Assembly (NCBI GenBank): GCA_050313295.1
Contig: JBNPLD010000001.1
Direction: 5' to 3' (one strand)
DNA: 64,000 bases
Source of the DNA: S5-A14a sp022766365
GTDB lineage: Bacteria; Bacillota; Clostridia; Peptostreptococcales; Anaerovoracaceae
The position numbers and the translations under genes are program-made. Positions 7,624-16,333 of the stretch are shown here, piece after piece (position 1 is the first letter of the stretch; every line of letters begins with the position of its first letter). Below the pieces are notes generated by a model, which was given only the letters and a program-made list of their open reading frames with translations, made no database searches and was not told where the DNA came from.

Positions 7624-8802
7624 ATGGAAAATAACATTACCAATTTAAATGAATATTCATATCTGCTCGATGAAGTTACCAGATACAGGCAGGATCTGCA
7701 TAGAATCCCTGAATTAGGGTTCTGGGTTTACAAGACCGGAGCATATGTCAAAGGAATTTTGAGTAAGCTGAACTGCAAAACAGAGCCTCTTGTTAATACC
7801 GGGCTATCTGCATTCTTTGATTTTGGCAGCGATGAGTCTATTGCATTCCGCTGCGATATGGATGGACTTCCTATTGAAGAACAAACTGTTGCTTTTTATG
7901 CATCTGAACATGAGGGTTGTATGCATGCATGTGGACATGATGGTCACATGGCTAATATGCTGGGATTTGCCCATGTCCTCGACCGCTACAAGAAAGAAGG
8001 CCTACGGTTTCCTTACAATGCCCTTCTTATATTTCAGCCTGCAGAGGAAACTATAGATGGAGCTGAAGCTATAGTGAATACATCGATATTCCAAGATTAC
8101 AATGTAAAGGCTATCTACGGATTACACCTCTGGCCTATGATAGAAAAAGGAGAGATCACCTCAAAACCCGGTCCTATGATGGCGAGATCTACAAATGTTA
8201 AGGTAATCTTTGAGGGAAAATCAGCCCATGCGGGAGAACCGGAAAAAGGTCGTGACGCACTGATGGCAGCATGTGAATTTGTAACAAGTATTTATCAATA
8301 TAAAGATAAATTTATAAGAGAAAGATCCATACTTCAATTTGGCAAAATGGAAAGCGGTAATGTGAGGAACGCTATTTCTCCACACACAAGGTTAGATGGA
8401 ACTATGAGAACATTCAATGACCTCACCTGGGCCAAAATCGTCAATGCTATGAGAAATATAGGAGCAGATATTGAGTCAACACTTGGTGTAAAGGTTGATG
8501 TGGACGTTAGCCAATGGCATCCTGCTGTTGTAAATGATCCTGTCTTATATTCCAAAATTAAATATGCGTTAAAAAAACTCGACTATGTTGAGCTAAGACG
8601 CCCTGTGATGATAGCCGAGGATTTTTCTTGTTTTGAACAGGTACTGCCCGGGGTTTTCTTCTTTCTTGGAACCGGAACCGGTATACCGCTGCACAACGAT
8701 CACTTTGATTTTGATGAGGATGTACTCCTCAGCGGTATCAAGCTATTCGACACTTTGTTTAAGACGCAACTGGCCACAGGCACCATTGATATCAGATCCT
8801 AG
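7624..8802 (+). CDS. M20D family amidohydrolase (N-acyl-amino acid / hippurate hydrolase type)
   Basis: A 392-residue cytoplasmic metallohydrolase. Family features are RQDLHRIPELGFWVYKT at the start, the metal-binding motif MHACGHDGH (residues 100-108), QPAEETIDGAEA carrying the catalytic glutamate, a dimerisation domain, and AEDFSCFEQVLPGVFFFLG near the end. Members cleave N-acyl bonds of amino acids, aminobenzoyl-glutamate, indole-acetyl amino acids or N-acetyl-diaminopimelate; the substrate cannot be assigned here. The last 60 bases overlap the 3' end of rlmN on the other strand, so the C-terminal residues (about 374-392) are encoded opposite the RlmN active-site cysteine. No terminator is seen for either gene. 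Confidence 0.85.
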   Translation: MENNITNLNEYSYLLDEVTRYRQDLHRIPELGFWVYKTGAYVKGILSKLNCKTEPLVNTGLSAFFDFGSDESIAFRCDMDGLPIEEQTVAFYASEHEGCMHACGHDGHMANMLGFAHVLDRYKKEGLRFPYNALLIFQPAEETIDGAEAIVNTSIFQDYNVKAIYGLHLWPMIEKGEITSKPGPMMARSTNVKVIFEGKSAHAGEPEKGRDALMAACEFVTSIYQYKDKFIRERSILQFGKMESGNVRNAISPHTRLDGTMRTFNDLTWAKIVNAMRNIGADIESTLGVKVDVDVSQWHPAVVNDPVLYSKIKYALKKLDYVELRRPVMIAEDFSCFEQVLPGVFFFLGTGTGIPLHNDHFDFDEDVLLSGIKLFDTLFKTQLATGTIDIRS

Positions 8803-9771
8803 CTGTCTTCTCACAGTAGCTTGAATTCCCCTGGAATTTAAAATTTTCATACACTCCAGAGCACGCTTTCTTCCGGAGGTACAGAGACCGGTTTCGTCTA
8901 CCTGATTCAATGGAATAAGATTTACATGACAATTAAGACCTCTGAGAAGTACAGCTAAAATCAACATGTCATCATCGCCGTCGTTAAAGTCTTTAACCAA
9001 GGTGTATTCAAATGAAATTCTCCTTCCGGTTTTTTTAACATAATCTCTACATTCCCCTATCAGCTCCGTTATGGGGAATTTTTTATTAATAGGCATAATC
9101 TGACTTCGTTTCTCATCAGTGGGTGCATGAAGTGAAATTGCAACATTTACCTGAGGGAACTCTTCTGCTAAACATTTTAATTTATCAACAAGGCCACAGG
9201 TTGAAATTGTAATTGATCTCATAGACATATTCATGCCATTTGGTTCATGTATCAGCCTTAAGAAATTGGAAATATTTTGATAATTGTCCAGTGGTTCTCC
9301 TGTACCCATTATTACAACATTATTTATTTTTCTTCCTGATATCCTTGAAACCTCTGTTACCTGTCCCATGATTTCACCCTGCGTGAGGTTCCTGGAAAGA
9401 CCAAGAAGTCCTGAAGCACAAAACTTGCATCCCATCCTGCATCCTGCTTGACTGGAAATGCAAACTGTATTTCCATACTTATAACCCATTAGAACGGCTT
9501 CGATTTGGTTCCCGTCGTTCAATTCAAAAAGGAATTTTTCTGTGGCATCATATTTTGATTTTTGATGTTTTTTTAATGTGAGTCCGGAAATCACAAAGTT
9601 ATCTTCCAACTTGGCAATTAAAGCTTTCGGAATATTTCGCATATCCCGAAAGCTCTCAACATCTTTGAATAACCATTGAAAGACTTGCTTTCCCCTGAAA
9701 GCAGGCTCTCCCATATCTGTGAGTCTCTTCTCAAGTTCATATGGTAGAAGTCCCCTGATGTCTTCTTTCAT
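8743..9771 (-). CDS. rlmN: 23S rRNA (adenine(2503)-C(2))-methyltransferase RlmN
   Basis: A 342-residue radical-SAM enzyme that methylates C2 of A2503 in 23S rRNA and A37 of some tRNAs. The cluster motif C-x3-C-x2-C is at residues 111, 115 and 118 (CRMGCKFC), followed by ASGLLGLSRNLTQGEI. The GTGEPLDNY SAM-binding stretch is present, and the methyl-accepting cysteine is Cys332 in INGACGQL near the end. The gene follows ileS with two bases between stop and start, so translation is probably coupled and expression is under the ileS T-box. Its last 20 codons, including Cys332, overlap the end of the convergent amidohydrolase gene. Confidence 0.95.
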   Translation of the reverse strand: MKEDIRGLLPYELEKRLTDMGEPAFRGKQVFQWLFKDVESFRDMRNIPKALIAKLEDNFVISGLTLKKHQKSKYDATEKFLFELNDGNQIEAVLMGYKYGNTVCISSQAGCRMGCKFCASGLLGLSRNLTQGEIMGQVTEVSRISGRKINNVVIMGTGEPLDNYQNISNFLRLIHEPNGMNMSMRSITISTCGLVDKLKCLAEEFPQVNVAISLHAPTDEKRSQIMPINKKFPITELIGECRDYVKKTGRRISFEYTLVKDFNDGDDDMLILAVLLRGLNCHVNLIPLNQVDETGLCTSGRKRALECMKILNSRGIQATVRRQLGSDINGACGQLRLKQSVE

Positions 9772-9773
9772 AG

Positions 9774-12700
9774 CTAAACCCTGGCAACGGAGATTATGGT
9801 TTTATGTCCGTTAATATCAAAGCTTTCTGCTCCGCTTCCGAGAGAAACATTATCTGCAAGGGTTTCCTTCTTGATATATTCTTCATGCTCGCAAAGAGCC
9901 GATTTTACTTCATCATCTGCATCAATCTGAATATTTATTCTATCCATCATGGCAAAATCCTTCTGTTTTCTCAACTGCTGAATCTTTGAAACCAGCTCTC
10001 TGGCAAGCCCTTCCGATACAAGTTCCGGAGTTAGCTTAGTATCGAGTATTGTAAATACATTATTTTCCATGGCTACAGCAAAGCCGTCTTTCGCTTCTAT
10101 CTGAACGTCCACAAAGTCTTTTTCAACCTTGACAAGTTCTCCATCCAGCTCCATATCCACAAAACCTTCAAGATCCAGTTTTCCTGTAAACTCCTTAGGA
10201 TCAACTTTTGCAAGCGCCTTACCGAACGACTTTATATGTCCTCCCAGAGCAGGACCGGCAATTTTGAAGTTTGGTTTTAACAAGAAGTTCATATACTTAT
10301 CCGGTTCAGAATCAAAGATAACGTTTTTTACATTCAATTCATCTTTAATCAGATCAACAAGATCCCCGATAAGTTCCTCATACTGACCTGCAACCAGGAT
10401 TTCTCCAAGAGGCTGTCTAACTTTAATTCTCTCCTTCTCCCGAGTTCCCCTCGCCAACGTTACAAGAGTTCTGACAAGATCCATTCTCTCTTCAGTTTTT
10501 TCATCAACCAGTGAAAGGTCGGCATCCGGAAAATATGCCACATGCACACTCTCATCTCCTGTAAGATTTGTATATAGTTCATCAGCAATGAAAGGTGCGA
10601 AAGGTGCTATAAGCTTTGATACTCCCACAAGCACTTCATACGTTGTCGCATACACACTCTTCTTGTCGAGATTCATCTCAGTACCATAGAATCTCCTTCT
10701 TGCCCTCCTTATGTACCAGTTTGATAGATCCTCCGATACAAATTCTGAGATAACCCTGACTGTTCTCATATGGTCGTAGCTGTCCATATATTCTGTAGCT
10801 GCCTTAACTACTTTGTTAAATTTTGAGAGCACCCACCTGTCGAGTTCAGGTCTGTCCTTGTAATCAACAAAGCAGTTTGCTACGTCGACATTGTCATTAT
10901 TTGCATACAGTACGAAGAAATTGTAAACATTTCTAAGTGTTCCAAAGAATTTTGAAACGACATCTTTTAGTCCGTCCTCATCAAACTTAGTTGGAGACCA
11001 GGCAGGGGAGACAGACAGGAGATACCACCTTGTAGCATCAGCACCGTACTTGTCAAAAAGTTCAAAAGGCGATACTGTGTTTCCCTTCGATTTTGACATT
11101 TTCTTTCCATCTTTATCCAGTATAAGGTCATTTACCAAAACATTCTTATATGGTGCCTTACCTGCGATGAATGTGGAGATGGCCATAAGGCTGTAAAACC
11201 ATCCTCTTGTTTGATCAATACCCTCACATATGAAGTCGGCAGGGAAAAGTTTCTCATAGAAGTTTTCCTTATTTTCAAATGGATAATGCCACTGGGCGAA
11301 AGGCATAGCTCCTGAATCAAACCAGCAGTCCATTACTTCCGGAATTCTACTCATCGTCTTGCCGCATTTTTTACACTTTATATGCACGTCATCAACATAA
11401 GGTCTGTGAAGTTCTATGGACATATCAATATCCTCGATGGACTTTTCAACAAGCTCTTCTCTGCTTCCTACGCACTCAAGATGTCCGCATTCACATCTCC
11501 AAACAGGAATAGGAGTACCCCAGTATCGGGATCTTGATATAGCCCAATCTTTAACATCTGCAAGCCAATTCCCGAATCTTTTTTCGCCAACATATTGCGG
11601 ATACCAATTTACTGTATTGTTGTTTGCAACAAGCTTATCCTTAAGCTTGCTCATCTCAATATACCAGCTTGGATTCGCATAGTAAACCAATGGCGTCCCA
11701 CAACGCCAGCAATGTGGATAATTATGAACAACCTTCTCTTTGGAGAAAATTTTGTGTTCTTCGAAAAGCCATTTGATGATATCAACATCCAGACCTTCTT
11801 CCATCACAAATCTTCCCTTCCACGGCGTAGTTGTATACTTACCTTGCTCATCAACAGGCTGAAGCATGGGAACACCATATTTCCTTCCGCATTGGTAGTC
11901 ATCTTCACCAAATGCAGGAGCAGAATGGACTATTCCCGTGCCATCTTCTATTGTTACATAATCCATAACCGTTACAAAAAACGCCTTATCCCCTTCTTTG
12001 ACTTCCACAAAAGGCATGAGCTGCTCATACTCAACATATTCCAGTTCACTGCCCTTCATCTCTTCAAGGACTTTGTATTTACCTTCACCGAGAACCTTAT
12101 CTGCGAGACTTTTAGCAACATAGAAGATATTACCCTTCTCCTCGCCTTCCTGCATTTCTGCCCTAATATAATCATAATCCGGTCCCACTGTGAGCATAGT
12201 GTTTGCTGCAAGTGTCCAAGGTGTTGTGGTCCATGCTAGGAAGTATTCATTTTCTCTGTCTTTTCTCTTGAATTTTGCAGTAAGAGTATTAGTCTTAACT
12301 TCTTTGTAGCCCTGAGCCACTTCGTGTGAAGCAAGACCTGTTCCGCATCTCGGGCAGTAAGGAAGAATCTTATGACCCTCATATATTAAACCTGCTTTGA
12401 AAAATTCTTTGAGTATCCACCATCCGGACTCGATATAGTTATTATCTAAAGTTATATATGGATTCTTCATGTCAACCATGTAAGCCATCCTCTCCGTCAT
12501 ATCTTCCCACATTCCGGTGTATGTGAATACGGATTCTCGACACTTCTGATTGAACTCCTTGATACCATATTTTTCTATATCCTGTTTGCCACTCATGTTG
12601 AGTTGCTTTTCGACCTCTATTTCCACAGGTAATCCGTGGGTATCCCACCCTGCTTTTCTGTTGACTTGAAACCCCTTCATGGTCTTATATCTGCATACCG

Positions 12701-12896
12701 AATCCTTAAGTGTTCTTGCCATTACATGATGAATACCAGGTTTCCCGTTGGCTGTAGGAGGTCCTTCGTAAAAAACAAATGCCGGTCTCCCTTCCCTGGC
12801 TGTAACACATTTATTAAGTATATCTTCCTCTTTCCATAACTTTACTTGCTCTGCCTGAACTTCAGCTACAGGCTTTTCTGACAAATTTTTGAACAT
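9774..12896 (-). CDS. ileS: Isoleucyl-tRNA synthetase
   Basis: A 1040-residue class I synthetase that charges tRNA-Ile. The ATP-binding signature is the variant PPTANGKPGIHHVMART rather than the common HIGH form, and the second signature is KKMSKSKGN. With the length this points to the eukaryote-like (type 2) IleRS group; that group has been linked to mupirocin tolerance, which is family knowledge and not shown here. Zinc-type cysteine pairs are seen in the editing/catalytic region (CPRCGTG, CWRCGTP, CKKCGKT). Editing and anticodon-binding domains are full length. A T-box leader with an AUC specifier lies upstream, and rlmN follows two bases after the stop. Confidence 0.97.
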   Translation of the reverse strand: MFKNLSEKPVAEVQAEQVKLWKEEDILNKCVTAREGRPAFVFYEGPPTANGKPGIHHVMARTLKDSVCRYKTMKGFQVNRKAGWDTHGLPVEIEVEKQLNMSGKQDIEKYGIKEFNQKCRESVFTYTGMWEDMTERMAYMVDMKNPYITLDNNYIESGWWILKEFFKAGLIYEGHKILPYCPRCGTGLASHEVAQGYKEVKTNTLTAKFKRKDRENEYFLAWTTTPWTLAANTMLTVGPDYDYIRAEMQEGEEKGNIFYVAKSLADKVLGEGKYKVLEEMKGSELEYVEYEQLMPFVEVKEGDKAFFVTVMDYVTIEDGTGIVHSAPAFGEDDYQCGRKYGVPMLQPVDEQGKYTTTPWKGRFVMEEGLDVDIIKWLFEEHKIFSKEKVVHNYPHCWRCGTPLVYYANPSWYIEMSKLKDKLVANNNTVNWYPQYVGEKRFGNWLADVKDWAISRSRYWGTPIPVWRCECGHLECVGSREELVEKSIEDIDMSIELHRPYVDDVHIKCKKCGKTMSRIPEVMDCWFDSGAMPFAQWHYPFENKENFYEKLFPADFICEGIDQTRGWFYSLMAISTFIAGKAPYKNVLVNDLILDKDGKKMSKSKGNTVSPFELFDKYGADATRWYLLSVSPAWSPTKFDEDGLKDVVSKFFGTLRNVYNFFVLYANNDNVDVANCFVDYKDRPELDRWVLSKFNKVVKAATEYMDSYDHMRTVRVISEFVSEDLSNWYIRRARRRFYGTEMNLDKKSVYATTYEVLVGVSKLIAPFAPFIADELYTNLTGDESVHVAYFPDADLSLVDEKTEERMDLVRTLVTLARGTREKERIKVRQPLGEILVAGQYEELIGDLVDLIKDELNVKNVIFDSEPDKYMNFLLKPNFKIAGPALGGHIKSFGKALAKVDPKEFTGKLDLEGFVDMELDGELVKVEKDFVDVQIEAKDGFAVAMENNVFTILDTKLTPELVSEGLARELVSKIQQLRKQKDFAMMDRINIQIDADDEVKSALCEHEEYIKKETLADNVSLGSGAESFDINGHKTIISVARV

Positions 12897-13034
12897 TTTC
12901 CCTCCTCAAATTTCATATAATATATTGCTTCCTTAAGGCTCGAAATCATATTGATGATATATTTCCAAATTTCGTATTTTAGGAAACAACGACTCATTCA
13001 TATACGGAATTTCAACCCATAATTGCAGTGTTGG

Positions 13035-13066
13035 AAATAAAAATCCCTAACCACAAAAGTTAGGGA
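13035..13066 (-). terminator. Intrinsic terminator of the ileS T-box leader
   Basis: On the minus strand TCCCTAAC / GTTAGGGA is followed by TTTTTATTT. This is the stop structure that the antiterminator replaces when uncharged tRNA-Ile binds the leader. Confidence 0.88.
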
Positions 13067-13253
13067 CGATTAAACAAAATAACCGCGGTACCACCCTAGT
13101 TGCTACCTCCATCAAGGCGCCTCTCATTAAAGTGTCTGACTCAGGAGTGATATTCACGTTGGCCTCACCGGATATCTCTCAGCACACGATATCCTCTCTG
13201 TAAGGGTATTACGCCAGGCTACTGGTTCCGTCACAGTCGGTCGCTATTCAACT
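13035..13253 (-). promoter_or_regulatory. T-box leader (tRNA-Ile specific) of ileS-rlmN
   Basis: The minus strand carries the T-box core AGGGTGGTACCGCGG (13083-13097) followed by a terminator hairpin. Upstream is a long Stem I region with the AGAGAGGATATC and GAGGCC elements. In the specifier loop GAATATCACTCC the codon is AUC (13149-13151), which matches isoleucine and the downstream gene. When tRNA-Ile is uncharged its acceptor end pairs with the T-box sequence and prevents termination, so ileS and rlmN are induced by isoleucine starvation. Stem pairing was judged by eye. Confidence 0.92.
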
Positions 13254-13259
13254 GATGTA

Positions 13260-13288
13260 ATTCTAAATGTTTTTCAGTCCATTGTCAA
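13260..13288 (-). promoter_or_regulatory. Promoter of the ileS T-box leader
   Basis: TTGACA (13283-13288) and TAGAAT (13260-13265) on the minus strand, spacer 17. The predicted transcription start is at about 13253, just ahead of the T-box Stem I. Confidence 0.75.
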
Positions 13289-13360
13289 TAGATTTTGTAA
13301 TTTTATTTGTCTATTCTGCACAAAAAGTATTTATATGCAAAAAAGAGGACAAAATAAAGT

Positions 13361-13384
13361 TTTAGGTAAATAAATATACCTAAA
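13361..13384 (-). terminator. A/T-rich hairpin after the M50 gene, probable terminator of the long minus-strand run
   Basis: A perfect 8-base inverted repeat TTTAGGTA / TACCTAAA with an 8-base loop, followed on the minus strand by ACTTTATTTTG. It lies about 50 bases past the stop of the site-2 protease gene, between it and the ileS promoter. Confidence 0.55.
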
Positions 13385-13431
13385 GCCATGCTCTGATGAT
13401 TAACTTAATACCTTCATGGGTTTTAAATAAT

Positions 13432-14148
13432 TCATATCAGTTTCATTATTCCGGACATAAGATTGTAGAAGAAAAATGAAACACTTTTGTCAAGGAATCC
13501 GTCCAATGCACCGAAGAAAACAAGTGCCATCAAAATGAAGAATCCATTTCTGTATACCGGATAATACCAGCTGTATTTTTTTAAATCAAAAATCTGGGTT
13601 ATCACCGAGAATCCATCAAGCGGCGGAACAGGCAAAAGGTTAAAACACATCAAAACTAAATTAATAAATATGGCATATATTATCATTTGACTGACTGTCG
13701 TCCACATTGTGTTGCCATTATATACAAATCCGTTTTTTATGAGGATTACCTGTATCACAGCTAAAATCACAGCAATTATTAAATTAGCAGTCACCCCTGC
13801 CAAAGAAACTAAAAGCTCATCTCTTTTCGGATTCTTATAATACCTCGGGTCTATCATAACAGGTTTTCCCCAGCCGAAGCCTACAAGAATCAAAGCAATA
13901 AATCCCATTGGATCTATGTGAGAGAGTGGATTTAAACTGAGTCTTCCCTGCAGCTTAGGTGTTGGATCTCCCAACCAATGGGAAACATATCCATGAGCTG
14001 CCTCATGAAAGGTGATTCCTATAATTATACCCGGCAGTAGAAGAAGCTTGTTTGTCAATGCCCCTCTGCCGGCTCCTCCAAATATGAAAAATACAGCTAA
14101 CAAACCGATCACTATTGGTATAAAAAATTTTGTATTCTGTTTATTCAA
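13432..14148 (-). CDS. Site-2 protease family (M50) membrane metalloprotease
   Basis: A 238-residue polytopic membrane protein, with transmembrane segments at about residues 10-28, 85-105, 110-135, 150-175 and 205-225. The zinc motif HEAAH is at about residues 48-52 (GITFHEAAHGYVSHWLGD), and the second signature FNLLPVPPLDG lies near residue 170. This is the short bacterial group of M50 proteases without PDZ domain, related to B. subtilis YwhC. Members cleave transmembrane segments; a substrate cannot be named here. It is the last gene of the long minus-strand run, 66 bases after the GatD-like gene, with an A/T-rich hairpin behind it. Confidence 0.9.
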   Translation of the reverse strand: MNKQNTKFFIPIVIGLLAVFFIFGGAGRGALTNKLLLLPGIIIGITFHEAAHGYVSHWLGDPTPKLQGRLSLNPLSHIDPMGFIALILVGFGWGKPVMIDPRYYKNPKRDELLVSLAGVTANLIIAVILAVIQVILIKNGFVYNGNTMWTTVSQMIIYAIFINLVLMCFNLLPVPPLDGFSVITQIFDLKKYSWYYPVYRNGFFILMALVFFGALDGFLDKSVSFFFYNLMSGIMKLI

Positions 14149-14214
14149 AAATTAGTCCTTTCTAGTCTCAAACGGAATCTCTGATAATGTTGTGATAAAG
14201 ATATCCTATAGCAT

Positions 14215-14949
14215 TTAATACGTAAATCCCCTATCGGGTTCGTTGAATTCCTTTAATCTTCTTTCATAAACATCAATTGCCACATCGAAAAAAGGCAAAT
14301 TCGGATTCTTTTCACCCATTGCAGACAACAATCCCTTAGTGAAGTAGGGGTTGAGAATCAAAAGTGGACCAAGTAAATCAGTACACATGAAATTGTTTAA
14401 TCTGATTCCCTCATCACTACCATCAATCAGTCCCCTGCCGAATCCCCTGGTCGTGCTAAATAAAGGCATGTAGTCCTCTCCGTAGACTGTGCTTGTAAAC
14501 TGACTTTTGAAAGCTACGATATCGGTCCTTTCTACACCATCTATATTACATTTCCCCAGATAAAGAGAATTGTGTCTATGCATCATTCTTCTCTTTGCCA
14601 TACCTTTAATCAGTCCTAAACCTTCTATGGACAAATTATTGTCCTCATCAAGTATCTCGTTCAAGAATACCTCCCCTGAGTTTCCGGTTAAGAGAATAAA
14701 TGTACCGTTTTGGATTAATTCCCATAGTTTATCCCTATATGGCATAAGGTTATTTATAACAAGTTCTTGGGATTTTTCCGTCATGGCACCCATATAAAGG
14801 AAATCAGGATTTTTCCTGACAAAGGCAGGCTCTCTTCCGAGGGAAGAACTTATGACATTATATGTTTTATTTCCGTCCACTAAGAACTTTATATTTGCCA
14901 ATTCCCCGTAAAGATTTGCAATTTCGGGAAAAAGCACCTCTATATTCAT
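14215..14949 (-). CDS. GatD-like class I glutamine amidotransferase without catalytic Cys and His
   Basis: A 244-residue homologue of GatD, the glutaminase half of lipid II isoglutaminyl synthase, by position and by end-to-end pattern: LYGELANIKFL near the start, LYMGAMTEKSQELV, IEGLGLI and LLGPLLILNP. The nucleophile elbow, ICGGYQ in GatD, reads LTGNSGE, with Gly89 where the cysteine should be. The catalytic His of YLHGP is Leu193 (DLLGPLL), and the GFENHGGRT loop reads AFKSQFTSTV. Glutaminase activity is therefore not expected. The frame is complete and the start overlaps the MurT-like stop as ATGA, so the pair is likely translationally coupled. A scaffold or partner-binding role for the MurT-like ligase is an inference. 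Confidence 0.72.
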   Translation of the reverse strand: MNIEVLFPEIANLYGELANIKFLVDGNKTYNVISSSLGREPAFVRKNPDFLYMGAMTEKSQELVINNLMPYRDKLWELIQNGTFILLTGNSGEVFLNEILDEDNNLSIEGLGLIKGMAKRRMMHRHNSLYLGKCNIDGVERTDIVAFKSQFTSTVYGEDYMPLFSTTRGFGRGLIDGSDEGIRLNNFMCTDLLGPLLILNPYFTKGLLSAMGEKNPNLPFFDVAIDVYERRLKEFNEPDRGFTY

Positions 14950-16325
14950 TGCAACTCTCCCTTCTTTCTTGCAATCTCTTTCGTCTTCTCCATCACTTTG
15001 TTCCCCAAAACGAGAGAATCTGTCCCAAAGAATATAAAAATACTCTCTGCAGGTGTGTAACTCAGCTTATTCGGAGCATCTATTTCCTTCTCAACCCATG
15101 TAATCTTCTCCTCAGGTACACCCGCCATCAGAAGTCTCAGATGATAGTCCTTACCCCTGGGTCCTGTCACAATAATATGTTTTATATCATCTTTATTTAA
15201 AAGCTCAAAATCACAATCATAAAGCCAACAGGTATTCTCTGACCAGTGCTCCTGATCTCCGAGGCAGTTCATCATCAGAATCAGTTCTTTATCGCCGGGT
15301 AAGCTGCTTATATAATCGAAAGCCCTTGAACTTCCCACTGCATTATTTTCTTTTGCCATCTGGTTTGAAACTGTAACCTGACCGCATTTCTCACTTGAAA
15401 AACGACTCCCCACAACCGAAACGTTCTTCATAAGATTAGCAGCTTCTTTGAGACTGTAACCTATTTTGTACAAAATAGTTGCAACACAAACGGTGTTATA
15501 CATATTGTGAATGCCTCCGTTGTTTAGGGGAAATTCGTATTTCATTCCTTTGTGAGAAATTGTTATTCTTTTCGAGTCAACATCGGGGGTTTCTCCAAGA
15601 AAATCCGGCTCAGGGGATCTGAATCCGCAGTTTGAGCAGTAACAACGTCCTATGTGGTGGTACCTGACATTCGTATATGAAAGCCTATGGCTGCATTCCG
15701 GACATATCCTCGCATCGTTTATCAAATTGATGGAATGGTCAAGATCAGTAGGCAAACTTTCAATCCCGAAATAGACCCTATCATTATCAGGTTTAAGTCT
15801 GGAAGAAATTATATCATCACCATTTAAGATCATGTAAGCGTCATCAGGAATATATTTGTCCAGAATCCCTGCTATGTATTCCGTGTGTGCATTTCTCTTC
15901 ATGGAATCTCTAAAGAGATTTGTTACAGCCATGATTTCCGGTTTTACGTACGTCATGATGAGGGGCATTGCTCTTTCGTCTATCTCCAGAATAGCCATTT
16001 CTTTCTTGGATTTACCCCAAAATCCCGTATCCTTTAAAAGAGCTGTTGCAATTCCTGTATGTATATTGGAGCCGTAACTGTTGTTAAGCGGATAAATACC
16101 ATCTTCCCTTAGAGAATCTATCACCATATTGGCTACAGTTGTCTTTCCGTTGGTACCGGTAATCCCGATTATCCGCTCCGGCTTTCCGATATATCTTAAG
16201 AATTCAGGACAAATTTTGATAGCTAATTGTCCGGGGAAATTAGTGCCTTTATATTTAAGAATACCCATTGTGAACAGTGCAAGCTTTGCCATCCAAAGTG
16301 CTATGTAGAATCTTAGTTTTTTCAC
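14946..16325 (-). CDS. MurT-like Mur ligase (lipid II isoglutaminyl synthase ligase subunit homologue)
   Basis: A 459-residue Mur-ligase protein starting at GTG with AGGAG upstream. The ATP-binding loop GITGTNGKTT is at 54-63. A MurT-type zinc ribbon is inserted at about 208-233 (CPEC and CYCSNC), and a C-terminal DUF1727-like domain follows. In MurT/GatD the ligase activates the D-glutamate carboxylate of lipid II and adds ammonia supplied by GatD. The ligase core looks usable, but the C-terminal domain departs from the usual pattern: the usual NDxxADGxDxSWIWD region reads MNCLGDQEHWSENTCWLYD, though Asp370, the candidate triad partner, remains. With a GatD partner lacking Cys and His, it must use free ammonia or a different amine, or have another substrate. 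Confidence 0.75.
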   Translation of the reverse strand: MKKLRFYIALWMAKLALFTMGILKYKGTNFPGQLAIKICPEFLRYIGKPERIIGITGTNGKTTVANMVIDSLREDGIYPLNNSYGSNIHTGIATALLKDTGFWGKSKKEMAILEIDERAMPLIMTYVKPEIMAVTNLFRDSMKRNAHTEYIAGILDKYIPDDAYMILNGDDIISSRLKPDNDRVYFGIESLPTDLDHSINLINDARICPECSHRLSYTNVRYHHIGRCYCSNCGFRSPEPDFLGETPDVDSKRITISHKGMKYEFPLNNGGIHNMYNTVCVATILYKIGYSLKEAANLMKNVSVVGSRFSSEKCGQVTVSNQMAKENNAVGSSRAFDYISSLPGDKELILMMNCLGDQEHWSENTCWLYDCDFELLNKDDIKHIIVTGPRGKDYHLRLLMAGVPEEKITWVEKEIDAPNKLSYTPAESIFIFFGTDSLVLGNKVMEKTKEIARKKGELQ

Positions 16326-16333
16326 TTTAGCTC

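Noticed and set aside
11595..12239. A 214-codon plus-strand frame inside ileS
   Set aside because: It is antisense to a certain gene, and the composition is that of a shadow frame.
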